From Heliocybe sulcata (taxonomy: Eukaryota > Basidiomycota > Agaricomycetes > Gloeophyllales > Gloeophyllaceae), in contig ML213530.1 of assembly GCA_004369045.1 (NCBI GenBank), forward strand, positions 195,133 to 259,132: a stretch of 64,000 nt of DNA, read 5' to 3'. Numbering within the stretch: position 1 is the stretch's first letter; each line of letters opens with the position of its first letter. The notes under the pieces are model-generated. The model searched no databases. It saw only the letters and a list, made by a program, of their open reading frames with translations, and was not told the DNA's origin. The position numbers and the translations under genes are program-made. Below, piece after piece: positions 62,638 through 64,000 of the stretch.

Positions 62638-64000
62638 TTACTGACATGCTTTGTTAGTCTCGGGTGTCACCGAGACTTCTTGGAAACCTATGGCCTTGCA
62701 GTCCGAAGCGCATATCATGCCCTTCTGCATCTTCAACTGAGGCCTAACTTGCGGTCGCAGCTCGCACTGTCGTGCAATTAGTGAGTGAAGTCGAATTAAA
62801 TTAGGCTGTTCTCACCTGGTGTAACGCCTGTATGAACTCTAGGACGGGCTTAATATACCACCTATTGCCATCCTCGTCGACCCAGCCAATGTGCCCTCCA
62901 TATCGCGTCGTCGCGAGAATGAACCAGGGCGATGCCAAAGCCTATAACACAGATAAATCAGCACCCTCAATCATGGGACCCATAGCTACTGGCCATGATA
63001 GAACTGACCTGGCAAAACGGAAGGCATTGGGGAGGTACAATGGGGTCGTCCCGACTATTGAGCGCGAGGCACGGAATAGCGACTTTGTCGATATACCGCA
63101 TACTGCTTGTCCTCGCATAATAGTCCTGCGTTGAGGCAAAACCGAATAGTGGACAGAGGAAATTCGCCACGCAAAGTTCGAAAGAGACCCAGCGAGTGTG
63201 CAGCAGAACGGACATACTGGCAGACCGTAGTCTGGTCCTAAGTTTACCTTCCGAGATTGCTGGAAGGCCGTACATGTTTGGGTGCTTCATGACTACCTCG
63301 CGGATTGCGCGACCCAGCATGTACTTGTAGAAGAAGCGATTAAGCCATGGGCCAGTTTCCATGTGTTTAGCTGCCTGCACGTAGTCCCTAGCAGACGATT
63401 GCGTGAGCATGACGCGACTACCACCCCAGATAAGCCGACGCTCATACCATATGTTGCCTAAGCTGATGATGCCAGTTAGAGGACAGCGTTTTCCTTCTTC
63501 TCCGGCATACTTGACGAGAACGTTCGAGCCCAGCGAGAAGCCTGATAGATGTGTCACTTAACCGCTCAGGATGCAGGTCCCAGAGAACGTACCTATTCCA
63601 AAGAGCTTATGACCCGGGAATGCAGTCATAAGATAGAGAATAGCACATCGAAGGTCTTGCGTTCCTCCGCCCTGGGACACTTCAGTACTCCCCAAGGTGA
63701 GAAATATAAATTCCCACTCACATGGTAGAACTTTGGAGTAACTATTGGCGTATTGGAACCTATTATTGGTTGTATCAGATGGAATGTGGTCGATGACGAG
63801 GAGACAAACATACATCCGCGATAATTGCATACGACGCATCGAATGGGAACTGGGCTCTGTCCTAGGCATATTGCCTCCGAGAATGCGGTGATGTAGGCAT
63901 GCTCAGAACCACCAGTTAGGCCAGGAATGACTATCACAAAGCATTCGTCCTGTTGCAGAGGTCGATCGGCAAAGGAGGGGTAGAAATCGATGGATATCAA
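62638..64000 (-). CDS. YheT/EMB8-type alpha/beta hydrolase, 5' end beyond the window
   Basis: The strand runs off the right edge, so the N-terminus is missing. Visible blocks are VIVIPGLTGGSEHAYI (oxyanion region), CVVCNYRGC, the nucleophile elbow GFSLGSNVLVKYAGEEG (G-x-S-x-G) and a lid-like region with MLGRAIREVVMKH. YIDKVAIPCLALNSRDDPIVP holds the acid Asp, and RYGGHIGWVDEDG the catalytic His. The C-terminal exon ends TPETNKACQ. This is the pattern of the YheT/medium-chain fatty acid ethyl ester synthase-esterase (Eeb1/Eht1) group, acting on acyl esters. Introns of about 50-60 bp fit the rest of the window. Confidence 0.85.

Overview
This window is nuclear DNA of a filamentous basidiomycete, most likely an Agaricomycete wood decayer. 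The evidence is dense short introns (about 50-60 bp) in nearly every gene, a basidiomycete-type trehalose phosphorylase, a secreted GH5 endoglucanase without a binding module, and several P450s. One assembly gap (735 N) lies at 52879-53613.

Layout. (1) 1-9.65 kb, left repeat arm: copies and fragments of an unrecognised multi-exon gene family (called family X here), one intact aldo-keto reductase (AKR) gene, a glutathione reductase relic, and fused formin/AKR fragments. (2) 9.85-36.15 kb: single-copy housekeeping genes, namely trehalose phosphorylase, a TFIIB/BRF-like factor, an M1 aminopeptidase, GH5 endoglucanase, a mitochondrial RsfS-like protein, SHR3, MSH3, ATP12, an ALKBH1-like dioxygenase and LETM1. 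(3) 36.3-47.7 kb, right repeat arm: a formin N-terminal half lacking FH1/FH2, then two tandem copies of family X separated by the same AKR/formin fusion fragment, in the orientation opposite to the left arm. (4) 48-64 kb: P450, a foldback DNA element with an 8-bp target duplication, a small TIR element, alpha/beta hydrolase, a second P450, an MFS exporter and a YheT-type hydrolase running off the edge.

The most interesting object is family X. Two copies are open throughout (668 and 552 aa by my splicing), one differs by a single in-frame TGA, and two are partial. Every inferred intron is phase 0 and exon lengths are conserved to the base. A two-exon module is duplicated inside the gene, several exons end in a repeated motif that carries a second in-phase splice donor, and each stop codon is followed by a GC-rich tandem repeat. 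The predicted protein has one clear membrane helix, Ser/Pro-rich middle repeats, a charged helical segment, a proline-rich stretch and an acidic tail. I do not recognise it.

The arms can be explained by one tandem duplication with breakpoints inside a formin gene and inside the AKR gene, followed by inverted placement of two such arrays around about 29 kb of single-copy genes. All splice models were read by eye and need transcript support.
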